From Euglena gracilis (lineage: Eukaryota; Euglenida; Euglenophyceae; Euglenales), in contig CP154957.1 of assembly GCA_039621445.1 (NCBI GenBank), forward strand, positions 27,078,541-27,142,540: 64,000 nucleotides of DNA, given 5' to 3'. Of this stretch, positions 40,496 to 52,794 are shown in pieces (position 1 is the first letter of the stretch; every line of letters begins with the position of its first letter). The translations under genes and the position numbers were made by a program. The notes under the pieces were generated by a model that did no database searches, was not told the origin of the DNA, and was given only the letters and a program-made list of their open reading frames with translations.

Positions 40496-41206
40496 CCATA
40501 TATATTATATCTATCTATCTATCTATCTATCCATCCATCCATCCGTCCGTCCATCCATCCATCCATCATCCATCCATCCATCCATCCATCCATCATCCAT
40601 CCATCCATCCATCCATCCATCCATCCATCCATCCATCCATCCATCCATCCATCCATCCATCCATCCATCCATCCATCCATCCATCCATCCATCCATCCAT
40701 CCATCCATCCAATCTATCTATCTATCTACCTACCTACCTACCTACCTACCTACCTACCTACCTACCTACCTACCTACCTACCTACCTACCTACCTACCTA
40801 CCTACCTACCTACCTACCTACCTACCTACCTACCTACCTACCTACCTACCTACCCACCTACCCACCTACCCACCTACCTGCCTACCTGCCTACCTGCCTA
40901 CCTGCCTACCTACCTACCTGCCTACCTGCCTATTTGCCTACCTGCCTACCTGCCTACCTGCCTACCTGCCTACCTGCCTACCTGCCTACCTGCCTACCTG
41001 CCTACCTGCCTACCTGCCTACCTGCCTACCTACCTACCTGCCTACCTACCTACCTACCTACCTACCTACCTACCTACCTACCTACCTACCTACCTACCTA
41101 CCTACCTACCTACCTACCTACCTACCTACCTACCTACCTACCTACCTACCTACCTACCTACCTACCTGCCTACCTACCTACCTACCTACCTACCTACCTA
41201 CCTACA
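40484..41206. repeat. Tetranucleotide block (AT)n, (ATCC)n, (CTAC)n
   Basis: Successive pure runs: AT, CTAT, CATC, then CTAC with CTGC variants. All long frames here are artefacts. Confidence 0.95.
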
Positions 41207-41216
41207 ACAAGCAACC

Positions 41217-41493
41217 CACAACTACAGGGCCCCCCCAGGGGGGGCCCTATAGTTGACAGAGGGGGTCAATTTTTTTTTGCATTAATGATGGAATAGGGTT
41301 AGGGTTACAACTTACAACTTACAACTTAGGTTTAGGGTTAGGCCTAACTTATAGACGGGTGTTAGGTGTACAAGTTAGGCCTAAAGTTAGGCCGAATTCG
41401 TAACCCTAACCCTATTCCATCATTAACACAAAATTTTTTGACCCCCTCTCCCAACTATAGGGCCCCCCCCTGGGGGGGCCCTATAATTGGGGT
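41217..41493. repeat. Inverted repeat with telomere-like core
   Basis: Left arm 41217-41308 (ending GGAATAGGGTTAGGGTTAC) and right arm 41399-41493 are complementary. GGGCCCCCCC blocks lie at the outer ends. The outside runs (CTAC)n and (GTAG)n also pair. Confidence 0.85.
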
Positions 41494-41504
41494 TACCATA
41501 TGTA

Positions 41505-41885
41505 TGTATGTAGGTAGGTAGGTAGGTAGGTAGGTAGGTAGGTAGGTAGGTAGGTAGGTAGGTAGGTAGGTAGGTAGGTAGGTAGGTAGGTAGGTATGTA
41601 TGTATGTATGTATGTATGTATGTATGTAGGTATGTATGTAGGTATGTATGTATGTATGTATGTATGTATGTATGTATGTATGTATGTATGTATGTCTGTA
41701 TGTATGTATGTATGTATGTATGTAGGTATGTATGTATGTATGTATGTATGTATGTATGTATGTATGTATGTATGTATGTATGTATGTATGTATGTATGTA
41801 TGTATGTATGTATGTATGTATGTATGTATGTATGTATGTATGTATGTATGTATGTATGTATGTATGTATGTATGTATGTATGTAT
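41505..41885. repeat. (GTAG)n then (GTAT)n
   Basis: Pure tetranucleotide runs with few changes. Confidence 0.95.
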
Positions 41886-42059
41886 ATATATTTGCGGCAT
41901 TTCTATGAAAAACTTGACAATTTTGACCCACTATGTCCCCGCTCGAGGATCCAACCACAAATAGTCTCTGGACTGGTTGAGTGAGTGTACTTTTTCCCCT
42001 TTCCCCCGGGGGTGCTCCGAAGCGGTTTTGGTCACTGGGTTACCGCGTGTCCGGCCGCC

Positions 42060-42200
42060 GTCCAGCCGGGAGCCTTCCCCGGCGGCCCTCGAGGCGGCCC
42101 TCTCGGCGGTGGTGCGGGCGGTCGCCGCCGCCGAGCGGAGGCGGCACGACGGCGACCGCCAGCCCGCCCTGGCCGCCAAGGCCCACACCACGGGGCCAGG
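42060..42200 (+). CDS. Possible helix-forming exon, gene unknown
   Basis: After GCCGTCCAG a GC-rich frame reads PAALEAALSAVVRAVAAAER, then RRHDGDRQPALAAK. It looks like coiled coil. It could belong to the DUF2362-like gene or to nothing; no good donor follows. Confidence 0.25.
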
Positions 42201-42604
42201 CCTTTCCTCTGGCGCGGCTCTTTGTTTGCAGTGGGTTGGTGTCCCCCTATAGGGAGTGGTGGTTGGGGCTTGCCAACAGGAATGGGTTGCAAACACGTCT
42301 GATTTGCGTCTTTTAGCCCTTTTATTTATAGAATATGCGTTTTCTGCACTTTTTCTGTGCTTTCTTTCCACTAGTTTTTCGAAATCTGCTGGAAAAAGTT
42401 CTTGCTTTATTTGACTTCCATTTTTTGCCATATTTTCCCCTGATGCCAACTTTTCGTCGTTTCTTGTCTTTTTTTTCTGAATGGGTTTTTTTCGAAACAT
42501 GTTTGCCCGAACCCCCCCAAAATTCATAAATCAAATTTATGTTTTTTTGCGTGCTTTCTTTTTTGTGTTCATTTGCATCGCTTTTTTTTGTGATTAGACC
42601 CAGG

Positions 42605-43575
42605 GACCAGTGTTCTTCAGTGCAGTGTACTCCTCCTCTCTGTACCGCCGAAGGTCCTCCATGTTGCATTGTTCACGCATGGTCGGATGGATTAATGGCT
42701 TGAAGCAGAATGAGCAAAACGTTGTGTGCAAAATAATGACAATTGCTTTGTCAGTTGGCAGCCCCCCCCTCCATGGGTACCAGCAACCTTCCCTGGCAGG
42801 CCTGTGCGGGACTCAGCATTGGTGCTGTGTGGGCGACTCACAGGGTGCTGTGCCTTTCTGGAGATAACCCTTCCCAAATATATAGCCCCCCGGCTTTATA
42901 TTTGGACGGGATTTCAAGACCCTCAGGGGGGGCTTTATATTTCGGGGGGGGGGCTTCATATTTGGGGGGAAATCAAGCTTTTTTTGGGTGGCCTCCATGC
43001 CCTTCGGTGGCCTTCAATTGTGGCCAAATACCAAAATTTATGACAAATTTTCGTTGTGTACCCCCAAGGGGGTTTGGTTTTGCCACCCAAATATAAAGCC
43101 CCCCCCCTCTGATGTAGAGCTGGGCGATGGTGCAATTCAGGAAAAAAGCAGAAAAATTTTGGGTGGATACAATTTTTTTTTCACCAGAAATGCTCCATTT
43201 TGGATAATAACTGCACATTTGGGGAAAATAGCGAGTGGCTTTATATTTGAGGGGGGGGCTTTATATTTGGGGGGGTTTACAGTGTGGCACCATCACCGTG
43301 TGTTTGAGCACTCGCCCCTCTGCTCAGACACTGCAAAAGCATTTATGGACCGATTGATCGTTTTAAGCTGAACCAAACCGTCCTATCTATGTGGGGTCTC
43401 CAGGCACCCCTTTGTGGTTTGATTTTTTTTGTGGTTTTTTTTGGGATTTTTTTTTCTGGGAAGTTTCCCTTGTTAAATACCTTGGCTTGGTGCGTATTAC
43501 GGTCAACGTTAGTTTTGTGCAAGGTGAGAGTTGTGTTTTTAAATTGTAAACATCGCAACACCGCACATGTGTGCA

Positions 43576-43612
<37 letters not shown>

Positions 43613-45290
43613 CATACACACCCCCATGCCATGATGTCTTTCAAGACAGCGCTCTGGAGGTCCCTCCTCTCTCTTGCATGAACACTGTCCAGTGCCGCCT
43701 GCACGTCAGCAGCGAACTGCACCGAAAGGTGAAGGCCATCCTGCGCTCCTTGGCATTGTAGCTGCGACGCCGCTCCCGCTGCAATTTCGATGCATCTACA
43801 CCTTTTCCTCTTTGACGTAGTGATGTGGTCCTCATCGCTGAACAAGGACATCATATATATGTTTACGTTGGTTTCCCCGCTTGTGGCAGAAATTTAGGCA
43901 ACATGTACTGCTGATGTGAGCTGTTTGTCCCACCCCACATCGCCTCGCTTCAAGCTATCAAATTTTTGCGTTGTGCACCAAGCCCTGGGAAACAAACACC
44001 ACCCAGCAACCACTCCGCCAAAGAAAAGTTCACAAACTCGCCTCAAAGATGCAACGACAGGCAGGATGGGAAGCCATCCCCTTGGGAGCAGCCCCCCCCC
44101 CCCGACAGTCCTTTGCATTCTGCCCCTCTGTCTCTGACCTTGTTTTGAACCCTGAATCCTCCCCTGTATTTGCTGGCTTGCTTGTCTGGAGACATTTTCC
44201 TGGGGAGGAGGTCGGAAATGAATTGTATGAGACACCTCCACCAAAACACCTGTGTACCTTAGGAACGGGAAATGCTTTCATGTTCACGTTAGCCAAGGAA
44301 CCGATGGGAGATTGGTCATCTCGGCAGCCTGCTTTTCTGGCTGGGTGGCTGGTTGACCCGGGTTAGCAACCTTTCCTTTGATTTTGGCGAGCCATTGGTT
44401 GTTTTGGAAATGGAATTTAACCCCCCCCACAAATGACTTTGCCTTCTGCATAGTAAATGGACCAAAGTTATGCAAAGTTATTTGCAAAGTTATGCAAAGT
44501 TATTTGGAAGTACCGAAGCGTTTCAGGGGATCCTGCAAGAATACAAACTCACATCATGAAGAGTGAAACGATTGTGCCGCACACTAAGACGGCAACATAC
44601 CAGGCAAAGACCTTCACAAGGTTGGCAAAAGCAGTGGCACACAGCTAATTGATTTATAACGAAGGGCTGCCTCACATCAGTTGCATTGTCTTACCCCAAT
44701 CTTGTTGCTTTTATTTTCATACCTGTTGCCCTGGCTCATAGGGAGCTTTTTATTTTCGAAAAATTCAAGTGCTTCAAGGGGTTGGAGGGGGCCAACTTTT
44801 TTGAAAAACCTGTGTTGGGAGATCTGCACAAAAAAAAACAGGAAATCAGAAAAGTGAGAGAATTAAAGTCATTTTTTGTCGATTGAAGAGTGAACCTTAT
44901 TTATTATTTACCTCATTTATTTTTTATTTCTAAGAGAATGCCAGTGTCCTCCAATGTGGTGGTGTCCTCCAAGAGAATGACTGTATCAACGTGACCTCGG
45001 ACCAGCTCACCTCTGCACCAACGTGACACCCGAGCGTGGGGCAGGGCCAAAAGAATCCACTTTCTGTGCTTCCGCCTGGCTGCCTGGGTTAAGGATGATT
45101 GATTCTTGGCTGCTTCATTGGCGATGGGGAGACATGGACATCCACCCCCAGGGTTGTCCAACGCCTCCGGCGGGGGCCACCCTTCCCTCCCGCAGCCTAC
45201 CCTCCCCGCAGGGCCATGTGGCGGGGCCGCCTGTTGTTGGCGAGCTCTCTCTTTGCTCGAAAGCACATCCCGACGGACGTGAAAAGCTTT
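42605..45290 (-). CDS. Possible minus-strand coiled-coil gene (fragments)
   Basis: Minus-strand exon-like pieces: about 45290-45232 (AFHVRRDVLSSKERARQQQ), about 45105-45035 (NEAAKNQSSLTQAARRKHRK), about 43741-43640 (VQFAADVQAALDSVHARER, RDLQSAVLKDI) and about 42685-42605 (MREQCNMEDLRRYREEEYTA). All are charged helix. Junction phases were not proved, so they may not be one gene. Confidence 0.3.
42865..43283. mobile_element. GTAAACCCCCC-ended element, copy 2, middle inverted
   Basis: Outer thirds align with 14603-15013. The block 43059-43238 aligns to the complement of 14777-14955. AATATAAAGCCCCC words lie at both edges of the turned block. Confidence 0.7.
43577..43612. repeat. (CA)n microsatellite
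   Basis: About 17 CA units. Confidence 0.95.
43850..45000. other. No gene seen
   Basis: Mixed sequence with short direct repeats (TTATGCAAAGTTATTTG at 44465-44510). No exon with matching borders. Confidence 0.35.
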
Positions 45291-45292
45291 GT

Positions 45293-45293
<1 letters not shown>

Positions 45294-45388
<95 letters not shown>
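45294..45388. repeat. (GT)n microsatellite
   Basis: About 47 GT units. Confidence 0.95.
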
Positions 45389-45389
<1 letters not shown>

Positions 45390-45439
45390 CTGTGCGATCT
45401 TTGACCTCTTTGTGGCGCGCCAGCCAGGGTTCGGTATTA

Positions 45440-46090
45440 AGGAAGGTAAATAGGGTAAAAGGGGGATTGTCCCCCCGCCCCTGCCTCCGGAAGGACCGGA
45501 GGGGCGGTCTGGACCACACCATTTGCTTGGCGCCTGTCCACCCCACCCCCAGGGGGGGTGACTGACTGGTTTTCTGGCCAAGACCCTCCAGGTAGGCCCG
45601 AAAATGAAAAAGTAGCTGGCCTGCGTCGAAGGCGCCGGAAATTTTTTGGAGTTTTTTGAGACTTTTTGGCAAATGTTCATTGCCTCCTGAAGAGTGGCCG
45701 ACACCCCCCCCCCAGGGGGGGTAAAGTGACTGACTGGTTTTTTCAGAGTGGAAAGATTGCTTAGCGACCCCCTCCCCCCTCCCCCCGGGGCCGCTAAGCA
45801 ATGGTATGGCCTGGACCCCCACCTGCAAGGGGGGGGGTCCGGACCGACCCTCTCAGGGTAGGGGGATGGGACAGCTCCGCTTTGCAGTTTTTTTTTGTTT
45901 CCATTCTTTGTCCAAGAAGTGCCCAAAATGACGTTTTCCATTTTCGGCCGATTTCGGGACGCAACAATTTTTGGCCCAGCGCTTTCTGCCGGGTCAAAAA
46001 TTTGGTCCCGGACCGCGCCACTGTTCACGTGTAGGAGGGGTCCCACCCCCCTGGAATGGGGGGGGAGTCCGACCCCCCCCTTCCATTGAA
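45440..46090. repeat. C-run/G-run inverted repeats with GGCGC core
   Basis: Several blocks such as GACTGACTGGTTTTCTGGCC (45560) and TGACTGACTGGTTTTTTCAG (45727), and a GTCGAAGGCGCCGGAAATTT core at 45630. Degenerate copies of the repeat family at 18981. Confidence 0.5.
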
Positions 46091-46284
46091 CCCTGGGGCC
46101 CAGGTCATGAATAGCTCCAGCCCAGCAACCCCTGGTGTCCTCAAAGAGATGCATGCAGGCAGACCTGACCCTACAGGTGCACACGTGAAAGCATGAAAGC
46201 GTGCCCAACATCTGTGCCATCATTGCCACGCATGCGTCTCCAGGGGCCGTCGCACCTCCCCGACCCCCCCCCCCCTTCCCACAG

Positions 46285-48566
46285 TTCAAAGCCCCAACTG
46301 GCAAGATCGGGGACACGGTGATTGCCAACGGCACCCTTCTGCGGTTGCTGAAGGAACGGGAGTTCGTGCAGTCCCGGCGGTACGACTTCGAGATCCCTGA
46401 CTTCCTGTCCGGGTCCAAGAAGGCCTACGTATGTCCCTCACCTCCACGTGCCTCATGACCAAAAATCGTTTTTTTTTTTTACATAGAGCAGCCCCCCTCA
46501 GATTTCGATGCCAGGAGGATGTCCGCAGTTTCGCAGTTTAGGTGGGATTGTGTCCCCCCTTCCTTGTCCATTGGTGGGGGTTCTGACCCCTGCCAAGAGG
46601 TTCCAGATCAATCCATGGTTCCAGCCATAGATTGACTTAGCACCTGTCAACCCCCCCCCCCCCCCGGGGTCAACCACCCACCCCCACCCACCCAAAATCC
46701 AGCCAAAATCGGCCGAAAACACTTAAAAAAATGGTATTCGGCTGGACAAAAATCTGACGCATGGCTCACCTCACCCCCCGGGGGGGGGGGGCAGGGTCCT
46801 GAGCACCCACTCTCGAAAACCTCCCGTCACTATGTGAATCTTTGGTTCCAGCAACCCCCCCCCCCCCACAAATGTCCAGTCAGATGCCTTCCAGCCTTTT
46901 TTGCAATTTTTTTTGCACTTTTGACAATATTCACCAAAAAGAAGTGTCCAACTTGCATCTGGCCGATTCTCGGACCTGGCATCTTTGCCACAAACCAAAG
47001 CGCCAAGTCGTAATGGCTCATTTTGAGGCGCTTTCCTGATTCAATTATGCATTGTGCACTCCAAGGTGGCATTTGTCTTATCGTCTATATATGTGGACAC
47101 AAAACAGATTTTGTGGTGCACTTGTGGACACCTGAAAATTTTTTTGTGCTTCACAATTTTTTTGTTTTATCTGACACCAATTTTTTCTGGTTCGTCTGTG
47201 TATGCCAAAGCAAGTTTGCGGTTCACATTTTTTTTGTGAACCACATCAAATAAACACCAAATCCCTTCCATCCTGGGCTCCCCACCCAGCCTTACACCAA
47301 ACCCTGGGCCCCACCCCACCGATCCACCCCCCCCCCCCCCCCGCCGGCCAGGAGGCCATCGCCCATGGGTTTGCCGACGTCCCCAAGGACTGGAGCCTCC
47401 TGGAGGACCTCCTGCCCTTAACGCTGCTGCAAGACCTAAAGGGTGCCCCCCTCCCTTCCTCTTTGTTGGAGATGGAGAGACGAGCCCTTGCCCTGTCGCT
47501 ACTGCAGTCCACACTGTGCTTAGTGTGCATTGGATGAAGGAAGTGTCTCTTTGATTTGACGTTTTGACAGTGGTCAAAGGCACCAGAAGCAGGCGTTCCG
47601 AAAGCAGGATTGAATGACGATTTTTGGTGCCTTTTAGAGAAACGGTGACGCTATTTTGGTTTAATTTACCCCCTTGGAAACTTTCATCTGACAACTTCCT
47701 AACCACCTGTACAGTTTTCAAGCAGGATTGTGATAACTTTGGACAGTTTTCTGAGCGAGACTCTGATGGCAGTTTCCAGGGCCGGTGGATGGAATGTCGA
47801 AGATACAAACCAAACAATGTGGTTTTTGGTGATTCCCAGAACGGGCAGATGAAAATCAGCCAAACGATCTTATGTGGGAATTCACTTTGAGTCACATACT
47901 TTTCATGCTTCGCCTCTTTGGCACACACCCTAACCTGGAGGGAACCCGGCCTGTCCGTTTCATGTCTCGCCTCTGTGGCCAACCCTTCAACCCACCTCTC
48001 CGGTCTGCAGCATATTTTGCGGCCAACAAGCAGGCGTCCGATTACATCCCCCGGACCAGTGACAAGTTCTTCCAGAAGATTGTCAAGTGTGAACTTTGCG
48101 GGAACAAGCGCCGAAAAGGAACGAATTATTTTTTTTTGATAGTTGTGACCCAGGAGGGGGTGGGTGGGTGCGGCCCTTTGGGGGTCGAGAGGTTCATCAA
48201 AAGCACATCAAAGGGTTGGCATCCTCGTATCAGGTGATCCCAAAAACTAATCCAGAAGTACTCTATAGGTTTGTCCAGGACCAGAGTCCCGCACAAGCAC
48301 AATGCGGCACCATTTGGCACAGAAGATGCACAGCTCTGCATCCCAGGCCGAGTGGGTATCTTCCTCAAGGGAGTTTTGTTATATATGTATATATGTATAT
48401 ATGTACATGTGTATATGTGTATATATGTATATATGTATATATGTATATATGTATATATGTATATGTGTATATATATGTATATATGTATATATGTATATAT
48501 GTATATATGTGTATATATATGTATATATATATATTATATATATATCTATATATTATTATATATCTC

Positions 48567-48597
<31 letters not shown>

Positions 48598-50899
48598 CCC
48601 CTAAAATTGACGCCCAAAAGTTGGTCCCCCGACCCCTGGGGGTTGGGTCTGGACCCAGTCCTAAAAAAAGCCCTCTGACAGATCACAGTGGGCATGGATG
48701 GGTCGCAAGCGTTGTCTGCTGGACCAAAATGATCTGTTCCCGCCATGGAAACTGCTTTCAGGGAGTCCTTCAGGAAGCGTGTCGGAAACCCCTGGTCGCG
48801 TTTCGTGGTTTTGTGTTGTTCCTGTCACGGCGTCGCTTAGCGACCCCTGGGGGGTCCAGCTCAGAGGCTGCAAAATTTGAACTGGCGGGAAAAAGGCTGC
48901 TGGCTGACCCCTTTCCTCCCCCCATGGGGTCCCTGGGGCTCCCCCAGCTGGAACTGGGCCCGACTGGGGGTCGAATTGGGTACCAAAAAATCAGACTTGC
49001 AAAAATTCACCCCAAAGCAATTGTGCAAAAAAAAGATTTTTCTTGACCCTAAATATCCTTGTCCTACCATTTTGGCCCATTTTGCCCATTTTTGGCCATT
49101 GTTGGACCTCCGAAAGCAAAAAATCTGTTACACAGCTGCAGTCTGGGCAGCTGGAAACTCAATGATTCTCGTCGATTGGGGGGTCCAAGCTGGAAAAATG
49201 CTGCTGGCTGGCTGCTCCCCCACCCTTGGTTGCGCTTGGGCTTCTTGTCTGTTTATGGCTGGTGCCAACTTCGCTTCTGGCCCAATTGCGTGGTGAGTAG
49301 CCAGGGACCCCTTAGCCGGTACTCTTTTGTTGCTCCCCCTGGCCGGGTGAGTAACTCTGGTGTGATTCCAGCGCCGTGGGGACGTACACTCACCTTGTGT
49401 GGTTGGTGTGGTTCCCGTGGATGGGTCTAAACCCTTGCGCCACAGTGCTGCTCTTGCCTCCTGCCCTCTTCCCACTTTTCTGTCTGCTCCCCCCGCCCGG
49501 GACAGGGTCCACTTTTGCTTAAGCGACCCCCTGGTTCCCGCCATTGGCGCTGAAGGGTTTGGTGTGTTGCCCTCACAGCGTCACGTGGAGCATGGACCCG
49601 CCAGCTGCCTTCCCACAAATGCACCCCTTCGGCACCATCTTCCACCTCATCGCTGGTCTGCACCCAGCCAACCACGTTTTGTCCTCACGAAAATTCACAT
49701 GGCATTTGTGTTTTTTTTTCCTGGAAGTGCCTGACAATGTTCGTTGGATCCCGCGCTGTGCGTTGATTTTGTTCCGTTTCCTCAGCGGTGTTGTTCTCAC
49801 CCAAAACGGCCAAGGAGCGGTGGACTGCTTACTTGGAGGAGTGCAGTGAGTGGTACAAGGCCAACCACCTCATGGTGGATGTGATGGTCCGTGCGTGCGT
49901 GTGTGCGCACATGTTTCCATGGAGTGCCTAACTGTTCTCTGGCCTCTGAACTCTTGTCACAAGTCACCCATCTGGCTCTGCATGAGGCCAGCCAAACCAG
50001 GGTTTTTTTTAGTCGTGCCCCCCCGGGGGGGGGAGGGGGGGGTAGGGTGGGTGGGTCCGCCGGCCCCGGGGGGGGGGGGGTCCCCCCAGGGGGGGGGGGG
50101 TAGGTTATACTTTTCGGCGCCGAAGGCGCCGAAAATTTTTGAAAAGGTGCTATTTTTTGCATTTTTCGTGATTCTTTGGCCATTTTCAGGGAAAAGTGGG
50201 TTGGGTCCCCCGGGACCTCCCCTCCCGGGTCCGGGGGGCGGCCCCCCCCAGGGGGGGGGTGGGTGTGGGGGGGGCCCCCGTTCCCCCGGTCTTAAAAAAA
50301 AAACCCTGAGCCAAACTGAGTCATTTTGGGCCATTTTTGATGGACTGGGTGGACTGGTGGCATTTCTGGGCATTGAAGTGAATCAGTGCCCAACAAAAAC
50401 AGACTGTCGCATTTTTTTTTTGAAAGTTTGAAGTGCCCCATGAATTGCCAGCGAGCTATGACTTTGGCTTTGATCCCATTTTGAATCGGCAACTTTCTTT
50501 AAAGGAATACGGGACCCATATGGCCCGTTTTTGAACTGGTGGGTCCATTCAAAATTTTTGAGAATTTGGTTTGAGTCCCTTGGGGGGGGGGGTCGCTGTT
50601 GACAATTCCAAGCCTCGTTCATCTGGGCGTGTTCGACCTGGGGTTTCTCAACCGGGCCAGAGAATTTTTTCTCCAGCCCAAGTATCCCAGTCAATGCCAT
50701 CCACAAGGTTTGTCAGAGGTGGGAAGGAAAGCATCGGCCACCGTGGGCAGGGCCTCTCCGGAGTTGGTTGGGTGCCGGTGGTCGCCCCTCCGGACTCACC
50801 GCCCCCCCCCCCCCAGTTCCTGGTGCTGGCGGAGGAGGTGCAGCTCGACGCGGCGTTCCCGCACATCTCCGACTCGGACGTGACCCGGACCCACTTCTG
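46285..50899 (+). CDS. Multi-exon gene, family not recognised
   Basis: Exons: 46285-46428; 47352-47442; 48011-48086; 49579-49675; 49787-49845; 50817-50899. The first four join in phase (0, 1, 2): [19 protein letters not shown]...[53 protein letters not shown], then [20 protein letters not shown] and [11 protein letters not shown]. The last two ([32 protein letters not shown]) look coding but do not fit the phase directly, so exons are missing. The product appears soluble and globular, without signal peptide or membrane helix in the seen part. Start and stop not found. I do not assign a function. Confidence 0.5.
46429..47351. other. First seen intron of the unknown gene
   Basis: Contains several poly-C/poly-G stretches (46650-46690, 46776-46792, 46852-46868, 47328-47343). 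No exon found. Confidence 0.45.
48378..48594. repeat. (ATATGT)n / (AT)n repeats
   Basis: Imperfect ATATGT and AT units ending in poly-T. Confidence 0.95.
48600..49578. other. Intron of the unknown gene
   Basis: No clear repeat family except GGTCC and CTGGG hairpins. No exon supported. Confidence 0.4.
49998..50308. mobile_element. hAT-like element, 311 bp, exact 8 bp duplication
   Basis: Ends CAGGGTTTTTTTTAGTC and GTCTTAAAAAAAAACCCTG. AGCCAAAC flanks both sides (49990-49997, 50309-50316). It has the core TTTTCGGCGCCGAAGGCGCC at 50111 and G/C-run stems. A short version of the 18981 element. Confidence 0.85.
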
Positions 50900-51285
50900 G
50901 TGGGCCCTGCGTCTGCCTCCATCGTTGCGTGCGCTGCCCGTGGTGGCTTCTGGGGGCTCCACCTCCCTCGACCAAAGCGGTGGGCGATTTTGCGGGCAGG
51001 TGGATGCCAGAAATCGAACGGCATAAATAAGGGCGGTTCCTTCAGCAAGGTTGTGGATTGTTGGGTTTTTTTTTGGTCATACACCATATTTTTTTTGAGG
51101 AGGGTCGAAGAAGACTCGAACCTTTGGACATTTTTTTAAAAAAAAATCAGATTCTGCAAATACCCCCCCCCCCCCTGGGTCGGGGCCACCTCGGGAACCG
51201 ACGGATTATCACCATGATCCCGGCCCGGTTCCCGGAATTTTTTTTTTCCAGTCGCGAGCGACTGGATTTCTAGTTTCCGAATCAA

Positions 51286-52413
51286 TGCTACACTTTCCAA
51301 TTAGAAATGCATTTTTGTCGTGTTCATGTTGTTCGTAGTCCTTTTTGATTTTTTCCTCCCCTTGCGGAGGGAGCAGAAGTGATAGACACCCGAAAGACGT
51401 TGAGGCGCAACCTTGTATATCCACAGGGTTACTCACTCGATGGCCTCCTTGGCATTTCATTGTGCAACACTTTATTATGCAGTGTTGGTTGATTTATGCA
51501 ATGAAAGCCGCCTATTCTGGTTCCTCCTCTGCCGCCCTCCTCCAAGCGCAAACGGCGGGGGTGGGATTGGCAGTTACGCTGTTTGCGTGTCTGACACACC
51601 GCTTGCAGGACGTTCTGCCGAGATTCCGAAGGGACGTGGAACGTCGTCGCGATGGACCACTGAGGCCGTCGCGCCGCCATCCTGCCTTTTTCCGTCACGC
51701 GCGGGCTGGCTGCGCAGGCTCCAGAGCCATCCACTGGCCTCCCCGGGCGTGGTTGCCATCCTGTTGTGTGTTGTGGGATTTCCCTCTTCCCTATCACATC
51801 GAAATGGCAGACAGTACATTGCACGCTTGCCAACGCCACCAGTGTTTGTGCACCAGATTTGTTCATTTTTCCGCGGGCAGACAATTTTTTTTGTCTTGGT
51901 GTGAATGCAACCCAATTTCAAATGTTTTTTTTTAAAATCAAGAGAGCTTCAAATTCAAGGCAGCATCCCCTGGGCCCATGGGAGGAAGGGAGGAAGGCCC
52001 ATGGGAATCCCCAAAAAGGCGCAAGGGAGGTGCAGGTCCCCCCCCCCACCAAAAATGAACGGAAATCCCATACATTGCGCTCAATCTCCGACCGACAATT
52101 GGGGCGTGCTCCACTTGCAGGTCTAAGCTAAACTTCGAGGAGCTACTGAAGTGAGGCAATGGCGGTCACCACCACTGGAATTCAGAGCGCGGGATCTGGT
52201 TTGGTCACCAAAAGGGCTTTAAAAACGCACTGTGTGCAACACCGGTGGGGTGCCCCCATTGGTCGGACCACCGTGGCACAGGGAGGGGGAGCGGAAGGGA
52301 CCACATATGGCACGAAGTGGGGAATGGGTGGGGGGTAGGGGGGGGTCGCTGAGCGCTTATCCCTTTTTAGGTAAGAGCGAAGCTTACCCCTGGCGAAACC
52401 CCCCCTCGACCCC
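51286..52413. other. Spacer A-B
   Basis: Several overlapping open frames at 51430-51900 on both strands, none convincing. One plus-strand stretch (LQDVLPRFRRDVERRRDGP) is charged and could be an exon. Confidence 0.3.
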
Positions 52414-52794
52414 ACCTTGGTTTAACCCCCAACTCCCCGCCAGGCCCGAGTTATTCACGCGCGAAGGGGTCCAAACTGGGTAGGATCGGCCCGCCCCCTT
52501 TTTAGGACACCTCGGGCTCCGCACTTTGCCCTTGTGCGGCCATGCCTTGCTCGCCGGCGGTGTTATTTGGATGGTGTGTTTGCGCTGGGTTAGGAGGTCC
52601 CGCTTAGTGCCTTTTTTCGCCGGAGTTGGCTGATTCTTAATTTGCCCTTCGACACCCAAAAGAAAGGAACTACAAATACCTGAGAGTTGGAGGAAGAAGA
52701 AGGTCAATCAATCAACTCAAATTATCCAGAGCAAGACGCTCGTGCAGAATCTTTAATCAAAAATTTGTTGAAGTTTGTGGAAGGAATTCAATGA

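Noticed and set aside
40212-41296. Three overlapping open frames of 266-346 codons
   Set aside because: They are translations of (ATCC)n and (CTAC)n tetranucleotide repeats, which are open in every frame.
41290-41420. Chromosome end
   Set aside because: Only two or three GGGTTA-type units on each side and unrelated sequence continues both ways; not a telomere array.
44913-46418. A 501-codon minus-strand open frame
   Set aside because: It runs through a (GT)n tract and G/C-run repeats with no domain. Only short pieces look coding.
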